Source: Folioceros fuciformis (taxonomy: Eukaryota; Anthocerotophyta; Anthocerotopsida; Anthocerotales). Taken from it: a stretch of 64,000 bases of DNA. Under the pieces are notes generated by a model. The model was not told the origin of the DNA. It saw only the letters and a list, made by a program, of their open reading frames with translations, and ran no database searches. Position numbers and translations under genes: made by a program. Below, piece after piece: positions 1-11,058 of the stretch (the first letter of the stretch is position 1; each line of letters begins with the position of its first letter). The stretch covers positions 52,691 to 116,690 of the forward strand of contig JBNGIO010006005.1 in assembly GCA_049999805.1 (NCBI GenBank), written 5' to 3'.

Positions 1-2
1 GC

Positions 3-776
3 GTGGACACTCAGGTGCTGTCGCCCCAGCCCCACGCTCGCCATAGATTCAGGCAAAAGGATGGGCATGGACACCGCTCACCCCTGCGCTGCACCGCGTC
101 GGAGGAGACCCAGGCGGACAAACGGGAATCCAGCAGGCTGGTGGAGCTGCCGCTCTTCCCGCTCCCGCTGGTTCTCTTCCCGGGGGCCATTCTCCCGCTG
201 CACATCTTCGAGTTCAGGTACCGCATTCTGATGCAGACCCTCATCGAGACAGACCTGCGCTTCGGGGTGGTGTACACGGACCCAATTTCCAACAGGGCCA
301 CTGTGGGCTGCGTGGGCGAGGTCATAAAGCACGAGAGGCTGGTGGATGACCGCTTCTTCATGATCTGTAAGGGCCAGGAGCGCTTCAGGATCGTGAATTT
401 TGTGAGGAGCAAGCCGTACTTGGTGGCGCAGGTGGAGTGGCTGGAGGACAGGCCGTCCTCGGACGAGCAGGAGGATGTGGAGGCCCTGGCCAACGAGGTG
501 GAGACTTACATGAAGGAGGTCATTCGACTCTCGAATCGGCTCAATGGGAAGCCCGACAAGGAGGCTCCGGAGGACTTGAGGAAGAAGCTCTTTCCAACCC
601 CTTTTTCTTTCTGGGTGGGCAGTACCTTTGAGGGAGCCCCCGCAGAGCAGCAGGCTCTCCTGGAGCTGGAGGACACTGTTGTGCGTCTCCAAAGGGAAAA
701 GGAAACGCTCAGGAATACTCTCAGTTATCTCACTGCTGCTTCTGCAGTCAAGGATGCTTTCCCGTCGTCTGAGTGA
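3..776 (+). CDS. LON N-terminal (PUA-like) domain protein, 5' truncated by window edge
   Basis: This resembles the plant stand-alone LON-N domain proteins, usually plastid-targeted, which carry the substrate-binding domain of Lon protease without the ATPase or protease parts. The core runs from about residue 45 (VELPLFPLPLVLFPGAILPL) through HIFEFRYRILM and an FRIVNF segment to a helical C-terminal part ending in a short coiled-coil-like stretch (LEDTVVRLQREKETLRNTL). No ATP-binding or Ser-Lys catalytic motif follows, so it is not a full protease. The frame is open to the first bases and has no in-frame ATG before about residue 76, well inside the domain, so the true start and any transit peptide lie upstream of the window. 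No intron is needed in the visible part. The cellular role of these plant proteins is poorly defined. Confidence 0.82.
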   Translation: MDTQVLSPQPHARHRFRQKDGHGHRSPLRCTASEETQADKRESSRLVELPLFPLPLVLFPGAILPLHIFEFRYRILMQTLIETDLRFGVVYTDPISNRATVGCVGEVIKHERLVDDRFFMICKGQERFRIVNFVRSKPYLVAQVEWLEDRPSSDEQEDVEALANEVETYMKEVIRLSNRLNGKPDKEAPEDLRKKLFPTPFSFWVGSTFEGAPAEQQALLELEDTVVRLQREKETLRNTLSYLTAASAVKDAFPSSE

Positions 777-1573
777 AGCAACAGGTACCAGGACCAGCGC
801 TGGTGTTCGTTTCTTTTCTTCTAGGTTTCCAATTCTTCCTCTTTCTCTATGTGCACCTTTAGGGCGGATGAACCGTCTCTTCTGCTTGGGTGCGTCTATT
901 TTTTACCGATTTGGCTGTGTTGTAGATTGATTGGAACTAGGAGACCGGAATATGGTACTTTCATGCTTGTATCATGCTTGCACTTCAGAAAATCTCCGTG
1001 CCAAACGATGAAGTGCAATGTCTCATTTTGTACACATCGGTTTTTCGTCTGCCACTTTCGTTTGTAATCGATCAATGCTGTAGAATGTTTGAACTTTCTC
1101 TCACTTTCTTGCCTTTTGTTCACTCCGGAACTGAAGAAAATTTCAGCCTTGCCAATGTCACTGTCCGGACGCATTATGTCTAATCTGAAATGTAAAGCTC
1201 CTATCGAACTTCTCCTATTGTACGAAAGGACGCGTTATTTTGGGACCTATCTAACTTGCCCAGATACCGCAACATAGCTTATCTTCACTTTGAAGTCAAT
1301 TGTCATGAAAAAACACTCCACCACTACATACATAGTTTGTAACTGCCATATAAGCAACTGCATAATTACAAAAATAAATACTCTGCCGGGACTGCAATAG
1401 AAAGCAGATTCCTGAGTTCTCAGTTTTGAAACAAAACAACCCCGATGGCACGATAGCTACAAGAAAAACGTGGCAATAGGCTTGCCATTCAGTCCCATTT
1501 ACTCTGAAAATCTCCGCTCTGACCTCATCAGCCAGTTGAGGAGATGGAAGGTTAGCTGCTAGGGAGCGTTTCT
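777..1573. other. intergenic, convergent gene ends
   Basis: This holds the 3' flanks of the LON-N gene (+) and the epimerase gene (-). It becomes AT-richer from about 1280. I see no supported gene here; the short open frames have no family resemblance. Confidence 0.6.
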
Positions 1574-3365
1574 TCACAGTCCTTCCTTCCCGTCGGCAGC
1601 TCTGAGGGAACCAAGCTGCACAGGGGCCTGAGTGCTCACAATCTTGGAGGACGCATACTTGGCACTCAAATCAGCTCCTTCACTGCTCTCCTTATCAATC
1701 TGCTGCTTGATCCAAGCATAAGTTATGCGCAGACCATCCTGCAGATAAGATAAAAACATAAATGTCAGAATAACGGGCAGAGGAGTTGCTCTCTCCTCCG
1801 ACTGTGACATCCTGTCGGGTTCTCGTCCAAGTGAGTGACATATGGCCCACCTTCAACTTCATTGTTGGGGCCCAGCCCAACTTCTCTTTGATCAGGGTAT
1901 TGTCAGAGTTACGTCCCCTGACTCCCTCCGGACCAGGAATGTGGTGGATTGGAATCTTCTTCGAGTCGAAGCTCAACACGATTTCAGCCATCTCATTCAT
2001 GGACACCATCTCGTCGCTGCCAATGTTGAGAGGTTCTCTGAAATCCGACTTTGTCAACCTGAAACAGCAGCACGAAAGCTGTTACGATCTTTCCCACAAA
2101 ACTGCTTCCGTGTTGTCTTAAAATAGCCTGTGGTTGTGAGAGACCGACCTTAACACCCCCTCCACACACTCATCAATGAAGGTGAACGACCGAGTCTGCT
2201 TCCCATCACCCCACATCTCAAATCTCTCGGTGGAAGTGATAGCCTTTCTGCAGAAAGCAGCGGGGGCCTTCTCTCGTCCACCTACAAGTCCATCCTCAAA
2301 GATTCAGCGAACGCACGCAAACCATACATACCATGACTCGTGACCACGAGGGCAGGAGGTCATGTGAATGTTTCACCTTTCCAAGTGCCGAATGGGCCGT
2401 AGATGTTGTGAAACCGCCCAATTCTACACTCAATTCCAAAATCCTTGGTATAGTGCTTGCAGATCTCCTCCGTCGACAGCTTCTCGAGCCCATACGCATC
2501 TTGGGGCTTCATGACAACATGGAGGAGGGTGAAAGCCGGAACTAAAGGTGGCGATCCTTGTCTACAGAATAGTCAGGCACAAATGCTCCGGATCAATCCC
2601 TGGGGACATACCTCGGCAGGCCAAGCATCGGACTCCTTCAGACTGACATTGGTCTCCAGCTGCTTGAACTCAGGGTAGATGCACGCACTCGAAGCATAAA
2701 AGAACCTGTTGGGCACCCACACGGCTTCCGCTGTCAGAACAAACGTCAGCCACCACCCGGTCCTCCCATCGCAAAACTGCAACCATCGCGGGCCTGGAAG
2801 TCTAGTCGGTAACCGGACACTTGAGTGTACATCCCCCATCTGCAAAACCGTATCCCTCCTACTGCCTGATCCGGTTCCAAAACGGAAGACAAAAGCAGGC
2901 AAGGCACAGAGCGGGCGCTGACAGGATCACCTACCTCTTCACCCCGTTGATCCGAGCAGCCTCCAGAACGCTGAGGGAGATCATAAAATTGTTGTACATG
3001 ATGACCGCGTGGTTGGACTGAATAAATCCCATCCCACCCATGTCAGCCGCCAGATTGAATACATGGTCAACGCCCTTGGTAATCTTGAGGCAGTTGTCCA
3101 TGACTCGCAGATCCACCAGGTGGAACTCGTTGCAGAACATATCCTCCGTCATGTGCTCATTGGGCTTCCAATCCGCCGCCACAATGTAGTGCCCCTCCTG
3201 CTTGAGCCTCCGAGCCAGATGCGAGGCGATGAACCCTCCAGCCCCGGTGACGGCGATCCGCAGCTTCGCTTCGGGCCAGTAAGGCTCCCGCTCCAGCTCC
3301 GCGTACGTGAAATCCCCTCCGAGTTCAGTGCTGCGCCCATTGGCGTGCCCGTTGAGTGCCGCCAT
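1574..3365 (-). CDS. GME: GDP-mannose 3,5-epimerase, six exons
   Basis: GME converts GDP-mannose to GDP-L-galactose (and GDP-L-gulose), feeding the plant ascorbate pathway and L-galactose-containing wall polymers; it is an extended short-chain dehydrogenase that binds NAD. Exons on the minus strand are 2935-3365, 2612-2705, 2377-2506, 2149-2281, 1851-2058 and 1574-1738. They total 1161 nt and give 386 aa, close to the roughly 377 aa of angiosperm GME. The Rossmann motif GAGGFIASH is in exon 1, the catalytic-region Cys segment FFYASSACIYP in exon 2, the YxxxK pair (DAYGLEKL) in exon 3, and the typical GIRITY-like and APVQLGSLRAADGKE tail in exon 6. All junctions are GT-AG and all phases close. 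The ATG at 3365 (MAALNGHANG) is the first Met before the conserved region. No truncation is seen, so this is very probably functional. Confidence 0.95.
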
Positions 3366-4060
3366 TGCCGCACTCCTTGCACACGCAGCACAGAAGAAGA
3401 CCGCAACTCCAAGTCCTTCTAGAAGTAGCACCGCGGCAGCAGAAAAGGAAGGCGCTGGATCCCGAGGCGCCTTAACACTTGGACCTGAGGCAACCGTGCG
3501 CTCTTCCAGAAACAAGTGGTCCACGAAGCGCCGCCGCCCTTCAGCTCAACTCTCCCCCTGAAACCCTGAGAATCCGGCGCAGATTGGAACCGACAAACTG
3601 GATCCCCAGTGGCTTCGAGATGGAGAATGGATGGCAAGATGCGCTCATATACCGCTGCTTCCTTAGCTGGCGGGAGGCAGATGCCAACACAGAGAGAGTT
3701 GAGGCCACGGTTTCCACGGCCCACGGCAAGGTCGGACCGGGACTGCACTTGGACTGCGTGTCTGCGACTCGGGCTCCGCTCTCGACTGGCTGGACTGGAT
3801 GCGTGCAATACGACTCCCACGTTTTGAAGGCCAAGGGCGCGCCATGGCCACACACTTTCCATTGACAGCGACTTGTTCGTTCCTTGCCATTCCAGTGTGG
3901 CCGCCACCCACCGTCACGTTACTCCGCCAGTTTCGCCCCAATTACATACGGGTCCACGGACATGGTTGCACGATTGCTCTGGCGTAACAAGAAAACCGTG
4001 CCTTCCAACGAGTCTGGGACCACATACTAATGAACGAGCGCATGGTGTGTGTAACATATA
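3366..4060. other. GME upstream region
   Basis: This is the probable promoter and 5' leader of the epimerase gene. The frame stays open upstream of its ATG to 3524 without conserved sequence. Several overlapping open frames on both strands here resemble no family I know. Confidence 0.4.
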
Positions 4061-4266
4061 TGACGATATATATTATTAAATTAATATTTATCTTAGAAAT
4101 GAGAGGAACAACTGTACCACAGGTCAAAAAAAGGGACTACCTCCCTCAAGGGTTTAAATATATAAAATATAAATTTTATTATAAAAATTATATATTAAAA
4201 TATATTTATTTTTATTAATCATCAATCTCAAAATATTCAACTCTACAAGATTCATTATAATTTCCT

Positions 4267-4336
4267 ATGACATGAATGTTTATGTTTATATAACCCTATG
4301 AATGACATGAATGTTTATGTTTATATAACCCTATGA
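4267..4336. repeat. 35-bp tandem duplication
   Basis: Two adjacent identical 35-bp copies beginning ATGACATGAATG, at 4267-4301 and 4302-4336. Confidence 0.9.
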
Positions 4337-7018
4337 ATTTCTTTAAAATACATGAAATGTGTAGTGGAATATAAGTGTTTATAAACTTCATGCTCTTAAC
4401 CTTCACCTTATTGTTGTTCCAAGTGTCATGAGATGTTTATAATTCTAGCCTCATTGCCTATGAGAAGATTGCTTGCAGCTAGTGCAAATGTTATGGATTT
4501 GCAACAATGGCCAATTCTTTATTACATTTGACTTGAACAAGAATCCCTACTTGATATGGAACAAATATGAAAAATGCTCTATTCTTTGTACACTCACACA
4601 CACTCTACAATCTAGCTCAATCTATGATCAATAGCTTCAATACATAACGCATTTAAACCTAAGGTTAGAGAATTTTAAATCTCCTGAAAGTTTCTCTTGT
4701 TTGTGCGGACCCTCCACCTACCTTGGTATCTGGATTCCCTAAAAGATCAACGAATTCACATCCAGAGTTTGTGGAACTGGAGTTTGGGCAAGTTTGTGAT
4801 GAGTGGTTTTTTGGTGGAGAGCTTCCACTAACTCCTCTATCTGCAAATGGAGATTAGCTAAATGTTAGCTCGGAAGGAGCAAGTGGATTGCTAAACTCCT
4901 GTAAGCTACCTAACAACTCCTCCTATGGCTATTGTTGTTGTTGAGACAGTCACTCCCTTCTAATTTGTCCCCGTTGTGAAATAACTCGCCAAGGGATGTC
5001 TAGGATTCTTAGTTACTGAGAGCTAGTCTCTTGGACCTCAAGATGCATTCCCCATGCAAGTCAAATCTAAGAGTAATGTGCTACTCTGAAAGGAATAAAG
5101 CTTTCTCAACAATCTCAACATGGAGAAACCCAAACCCCTAAAGGCTAGCCAAAAGACAACTGCGCAGCCTCCTAGGAATCCCGAATTTGATCCGATTCTA
5201 GTCCCAAAGTCAGCTCCCACAATTGAAAATTTAAGGCTGAAATTGCCAGCCACTTGCCATAAACACCTAGTGACCTACATCAAAGCCTAATTTGAGATAT
5301 CTGGAAAAATCATCAAAAAGCTCAAGACCTACAATAAGCTCCTTAATTTGGCAACTTTGACTAGCCTCACTTGGCTCCCACAACCTAGTAGAGGCCTAGC
5401 ACAGCTTGGGTGCTACTTGCGGGATGAGATACGAGCTCCACAACGAGAATTAGGCCCTTATACAAGTAGATGAGGCTTACGATGTTGTAATTCAATACTG
5501 CTTGTTGACTTGCTTTTCTCTCCCTTTTTTGGCTATAAGACTCTTGACCCCTTGCTTGCTCCTTTGGCCGTAGGACTCTTCCTTCTTAGTTACAAGTCAG
5601 GTTTGTCTCTTGGTATCGAGATCCTCCTCACAACCTTGCTTACAGTCCTCTCAACAAGGTTCTTGTTGCAGCTCACTTGTGAGGTCCATGATAGTCAATA
5701 CCTTAGTGTGTTCCGGCAAGTGTAGAGCTCTACTACTCTTTTCTTGTAGTCTCCTTCCGTCACTGCCCTTTTTGGTGTAGGCTCTTGCTCCGAGTCGACC
5801 TCTTTGTAGTGGAGGTATACCATAGAAGATCTCGAATTCTTGTACTAGCCCCCCATGTAATGGTGGCCTGTCGTGAAAGCGTGAACTATGGGGAGGAAAA
5901 CACTCTGATGTGAAGGGGACTCTCACAGTCCTAAAGTCTACGCGCTATAAGACTTTGCTACTCCCAATTCCCAGGACTACCTTTGTGACAGCTTAAGTCT
6001 TAGCTACGGGCACTTAGTCTCTCAACCACTAGTTGGCTTAGGTGTTGCTTGTTCAAGCTCTTAAGTCTCTTTTTACACGTCTATTATTAGAATAGCTTAT
6101 GTTCGTTGTTTCATAGGTTGATTGGCGGATTTCACGTTGAAGGAGATGGCAGTGCCTGTGAGGCTAAGAAGAGGGCTAGGGCAGAAAACAACAGTTGTTG
6201 AAGTTGCGCCATAACAACGTTGTGTCTAAGAGAGTTCTTCTACAATCCCTTGAGAACATTGTCAAATCTGAATGGAATCTTGTGATTCGAGTGTTCGAGG
6301 GTGTGGAGATTGATGGGCGCAACCTAAATGCCTGATTTCTAACGCCTAGCCAGGCAAATTGCCTGGCCTCTCATGTTTTTTAGCAACATGCAATCCTTAA
6401 TGTGGCTCAAATTATTGGTAGAGAAGATGTTCATTTTACTATATTTGCTGATTTGGTTTTAGCCGAGTTTGCTAATTTTGTGTTTTCAAAATCCGCTGCT
6501 AATGAGGCAACTTTTTGTTGTGATAATTTGCAATGTATTGCTTAAGCTGGTGCAGCCCTTAGCAATTATGTATGTGGTTCAAGTCTAGAGAAATCAGACT
6601 TGTATGAGTGTGTGTGTGATTGGGGACTCCTAGGACTGTCCCAGCCCTGGAGATCCCATATGTACAGGTGGCCAACACTCTAGGCGCCTCAAATACTTGG
6701 GACTCCTGGAACATACCTCTACAAGGTGGCAGCCCTATCATAAATGGCAGGCCACCCTCAATTAAATTAGTCTTGAGTGTCCTAGGCATGAGGAAAAAAA
6801 TTCCAAACTGGCCATTCGAGCCTTTGCAAGGAAATATGGGTACGGTTTAGTAAAACTTCAACGCTAGCCGAAACCCGCGATTAGGAGGCCAGCACCAGAG
6901 CCGGTGGGTGCAATTGGGATGGTTCCTAGAAGAAATGCGCGGCTGTGAGGAGGTCTTGGTGAAGCGCCACATGCCCTGATCTCTAGTCGCAGAGCCATGT
7001 GCGTACCAAAGGTGATGA

Positions 7019-7175
7019 ATGCTTGAGGCACGCTTGAATCTCGTAGCTAGTAAAATTGTTGCAGGCGGGCTCAGGCTCATTCTTGGAGCTAGCATGCTTG
7101 ATGCGTGTAGGCTAAGGTCCATTGTTGTAGGTAGTGTGCTTGATGCGCGGGGGTTGAAACCCATTCTAGTAAGTG
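7019..7175. repeat. degenerate short tandem repeat tract
   Basis: Related units of roughly 45-55 bp contain variants of GCTTGATGCG..GG plus a following CCATT..TAG. In translation this gives repeated L-(D/E)-A-(R/C)-x-L blocks. The copies are diverged and the unit length is only approximate. Confidence 0.45.
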
Positions 7176-7183
7176 GCAAAAAA

Positions 7184-7671
7184 GTAGCAGTTGGCTTAAA
7201 AGAAATCGGGCTTTGCTAGTTTCTTTAGCAATGAGCATGTCCTCCGCACAAATTTGCTTGGGTTGTTGAAATTTGTGTTGTTTATGAAGTGTACTGAAAG
7301 TTGTGGTGATGGCTGCGATGCTTAATCTAAACCCCAGTTACGATTGTTGTTATGCAGCCTATGGAAGCCCGATGGACGAATGTAAAATGACATTGAACGT
7401 TTGAGAATTGTTTTTGGAACCCGAGATTCTTAAAAGTAGCAGCTGGCTTAGAAGAAATCGGGCTTTGCTGGCTTCTTTAGCAATGAGCACGTCCTCCACA
7501 CAAATTTGCTTGGGTTGTTGAAATTTGTGTTGTTGATGAAGTGTACTGAAAGTTGTGGTGATGGCTGCGAGGCTTAACCTAAACCCCAGTTATGATTGTT
7601 GTTATGCAGCCTATGGAAGCTCGATGGACAAATGTAAAATGACATTGAACGTTTGAGAATTGTTTTTGGAA
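7184..7671. repeat. direct tandem duplication, offset 252 bp
   Basis: The segment 7184-7419 (GTAGCAG..TTTTTGGAA) recurs at 7436-7671 with an exact 252-bp offset, no visible indel and only scattered substitutions. About 16 bp of unrelated sequence separate the copies. No coding potential is conserved between them. Confidence 0.88.
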
Positions 7672-9126
7672 AAAACTCTTAAAACATATGTGAGACCGGT
7701 ATGGTAAAATGTTTGTTTCTAGGTGATACCCAGGTAAAATGTTTGTTTCTAGGTAATGCCCAAACGAGACACAGCCATAAAAAAGGATCTTTGGATATAT
7801 ACCTGCAGATACCCTAGATGAAAGCCCTAAAATAGTCCAATATCTAGTGTCTTGTTTGGTATGCTGTATGACTCTAATACTTTACTGTATAATTCTACAG
7901 CGCTCTCAATCATCAGCAACGAGTCAAGCCGTTTGGCCCATGGTGTACTGATGGCGAAGCACTTTGATCCTTGTAAAAAGAGTTAGTTTTATTTTTTAAT
8001 ATAATATATATCATATAATATATTTCATTTTGTTTCCAAAATCGTTTACGTAGGTGCGGTCTTTGGCCTCGAGCGTCAGCGCAGGCCGCAATGCTGAAAG
8101 CTGCAAGGGTGGCTCCACCTCATGGCCCCTTGTGTTCCTCTTCCTGCGACTCCTTCCCATCTTCCTGCATCCTCCTGCCGTTGTCCCTCCGCCTTAATGG
8201 CCTCCTCCAACCACGTAGACGAATGGTGTCCGTCAACGCAGACTGTCTGTTACATAATATAAAATATAACAGCGAGACTATTGCTTTTTCGTTCTGGTCG
8301 GCCTTTCGCACAGCATTTGGGCGCATGCGGAGGACGTCCGTTGCGCCTGGCTGTCGTACTTTCCTATCTCCGAGACTTTCCTTGAGCTTGGTTTGCTCTC
8401 GCCTGCCTGCCCTTTCCACTCGCCTGGCCCTTCCCTTGAACTGTAATTGTTTTCATTATCTAGGAAGGGTTGAAAATGGCGACGGAATACGGAGGACTTG
8501 GCTGTGCCGTAACCTCAGCCGCCTGATGGTGTCACCTTCCAGCGGTGGCACAATTTACTGTACTCTTCAATTCCTTAGCGCGAAATGCAAGGACGCCACA
8601 TCTCAGATCTGCTACCAAGTAGATGCCGTGAGACTCCCGGCTACCGTGGTTGTCACATGCGCACAGCCCTTGCGACGGGAGTACATGAGCGTTCACGGAG
8701 GACATTATCACCTCAGCATTGCCACATCGTGGGGCCATGCATACGGTGTTGGAAAGAGAACGAGGCTACCATGTATGCGGAACTGAGACTAATTTGAGAT
8801 CAAATACTAAGGAAACATTAAAATGTGATAAAGGTATTCCAGGCGGGAGGCATATTGCAGGCTGAGATACTTGGCTGTTCCTAGCATCAGCCCTTCTAGA
8901 CCCACCACAGGTTGCGGGAAGACAAGTGTTCAGGACCCGGCATTTCCTGCCTCCACGCACACATGCGGACCTGGATGGAGCAATCTGTTAGAATTCCAGT
9001 TCCACAGCCACAGCACAGCAGCTCGCTCACACCTTTTCCAGCCAGGAAGACAGGAACATGGTCCCTGCCTCCCACTGTGGGAGGACATGTGTATGTGCAC
9101 GCCTTGTTACCAGGGCATTCACCTTA

Positions 9127-10149
9127 CTATGACTGCAACTCTGGCCGTGATGGTTCCTGTAGATTAAGAGCAGCAATGCCTTTATCTACGCTGGATGGGG
9201 CTTGATTTTGGGCAGGCTTACAGCTTCTCGCAAGCTTCGTTTCCTTGTCTTCGTCAACTTCTTCTTCCTCATCCTCAGGTTTCGAACTCTGCATCCGCAT
9301 CATTTTGGCTTTTCGATACTCATCGTAGTGCTTCCGTCGATGTTCCTCAAAGCTCAACTTGTTCCCATTCATATCAACACCTGGCAACCCAACGCAGAAG
9401 TATAACGAACATTGAAAACAGAGAAATACTCGTTCCCTCACCAGCCACCAATTTCTAAAAAACGCAAGTCAGACACAGCGATTGCCATGACAGGCACAAA
9501 CCTTCACCGTCAAAGTCTCTATCATCACCCTCGTCCTCTGAGGACGTCCAGCCCCCTCCTCTTGACCTGCTGCTCGATCCACCACTGGTAGATGCAACTT
9601 CTGAGAGTGCATTCCTTATGGCTTCAGCATGTGCAGCAGCCTCCATAGGCAAAAAGTCATCATCTGGCGTTGGGGAAACAACCCCTGCATGCACCAAACG
9701 CGGAAATAAAGATTGACGAAGAAGAAGTCATGCAGCTCACCAGGCAAAGACCCTTTGCATGCCGCCTTTCCTACAGCAAACACACGCACACAACGTCCTC
9801 TACAGCATACAAAAGCAAAGTCCCTTACCATCTGAACTGCTGGGTGCATGATAAGGAGTCTTGGGCTCGTTGATTTTCTGCTTGGGCGTCTTACTGGCCT
9901 CTAGCAGGTCCAAGTTCTCTTCATCCCATACAACTCGAACTCTGGAAACATCCACCAGAAGAGTGCTGAGTACGAAGAGAACAGGCCTTTCACAATTTCG
10001 TGCAGCAATGAGGTCCCAAGACCAAGGTAAGCATCTCGCCTGCGGACACACAACTACAGCAGGGACTTCTGTCTGGAAGAGAGACAGATTAGCAAAATCC
10101 TCCCCACCCGAGACCTAAACCCTAACCCACGGACGAGTCCTGTTGGCAT
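9127..10149 (-). CDS. protein phosphatase 1 inhibitor-2 family protein
   Basis: Inhibitor-2 is an intrinsically disordered regulator of type-1 protein phosphatase. The supported exons on the minus strand are 9829-9941 (VVWDEENLDLLEASKTPKQ, then KINEPKTPYH), 9502-9684 (AHAEAIRNALSEVAS, GGWTSSEDE) and 9127-9380 (FEEHRRKHYDEYRKAK, then an acidic run and the stop). These are the family hallmarks: the KINEPKTPYH block after the N-terminal PP1-binding part, and the HYDEYRK helix. Exon phase requires a first exon ending two bases into a codon. The segment 10115-10149 (ATG, 11 codons plus AG, then GTCTCG) fits that phase and gives 194 aa, about the length of Arabidopsis inhibitor-2, but it is unsupported by similarity. 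Identity is sure; the first exon is tentative. Confidence 0.85.
10117..10125 (+). promoter_or_regulatory. telo-box AAACCCTAA
   Basis: A perfect plant telo-box, extended by CCTAAACCCTAACCC. Telo-boxes are common in promoters of plant growth and translation genes and recruit TRB-type proteins. It lies just upstream of, or inside, the tentative first exon of the inhibitor-2 gene, so its role depends on the true transcription start. Confidence 0.4.
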
Positions 10150-11058
10150 TGCCAACTATCAGGGAATCTATCGCCACCCGCTCACACAAACACGCCAGCG
10201 GGCGAAGAGCGGAAATCACAAGTGTAGAGATCCGGTGCCCTAAACAATCAAAAAAACGATCCCCAACATCAAACTGCTACGGGTCCAGTCCGCTACAAAC
10301 CAAGTCTGGGCCAGACAACGTCCCAGTCCAACGTTTGGACCCGCCACCCGAAATCGATTCCCGATTGCCACAGCCTCCAGTAATGCAGTCGGTGACGACC
10401 GCGCCGCCCCAATCCAAGCTCATCCATGACTCATAGACGCTTCACAGAGCAGACAATCCTTGCACTCCAACGTACACATACAAAGGTAGGGATGAGAGGG
10501 GAAGATACCTGGGTTTGGTGCGCCCACTTTTTCTCATTCCTTCGCCTTGTCAACACACCGACAAAGAGACATCCGGCAAAATGCATTCCAATTGGTGGAA
10601 TCCAGTGAGCCTTCGACCTGTGTCGGCTTCAGCAGACCCGCCCACGACGACAAGTTCAAGGGCCCCTACTCCGTGGTCGGCATGCTAGAGGGATGCCAAC
10701 CCGTACGCCAAAAACCCTGAATCCGCAATCAGCGTCGTGCCTTCCAATTTTGAACCGACCAACGCGCCACGTTGATGAGCACATTCCAAGTGGTGACGGG
10801 AGAGCCGACTGGTGGAAGAAAAGCAAAGCCCAATGTAGCGTATGTGCGGGGTAAAGTCCGTTTTTATCTAACCGCTCAACAGTATTGGCTGTATTTGTCC
10901 TCGGGAGGGTCCAGGATTAGCTTTTAGGTCTACGTGTGCAATTGAAGCAAAAGCAGCCAGCAGCCACGTTTCTGCACGATGGACGATCGATTTCACCGCT
11001 CTCGCTTCGACAAGGGCGCACCACAGCCACACACTCACAGCCGGGGCTCGGTCTGGTG
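10150..11058. other. spacer upstream of inhibitor-2 gene
   Basis: The upstream region of the inhibitor-2 gene and the 3' flank of the BTB gene. I found no conserved open frame here. Confidence 0.45.

Larger units (their letters stand above)
4061..8090. other. AT-rich gene-poor spacer with duplications
   Basis: About 4 kb with no supported gene. It is strongly AT-rich at 4060-4700 and at 7970-8040. Open frames are short and broken. It contains a 35-bp tandem duplication, a 252-bp tandem duplication, a degenerate short repeat tract and a 19-nt perfect palindrome, listed separately. The texture is that of decayed repetitive DNA. Confidence 0.55.

Noticed and set aside
8091-8786. A 231-codon plus-strand open frame.
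   Set aside because: It has no recognisable domain; it is Cys/Arg/Leu-rich like a random GC-rich frame, and the opposite strand is also open over part of it. No splice or promoter support.
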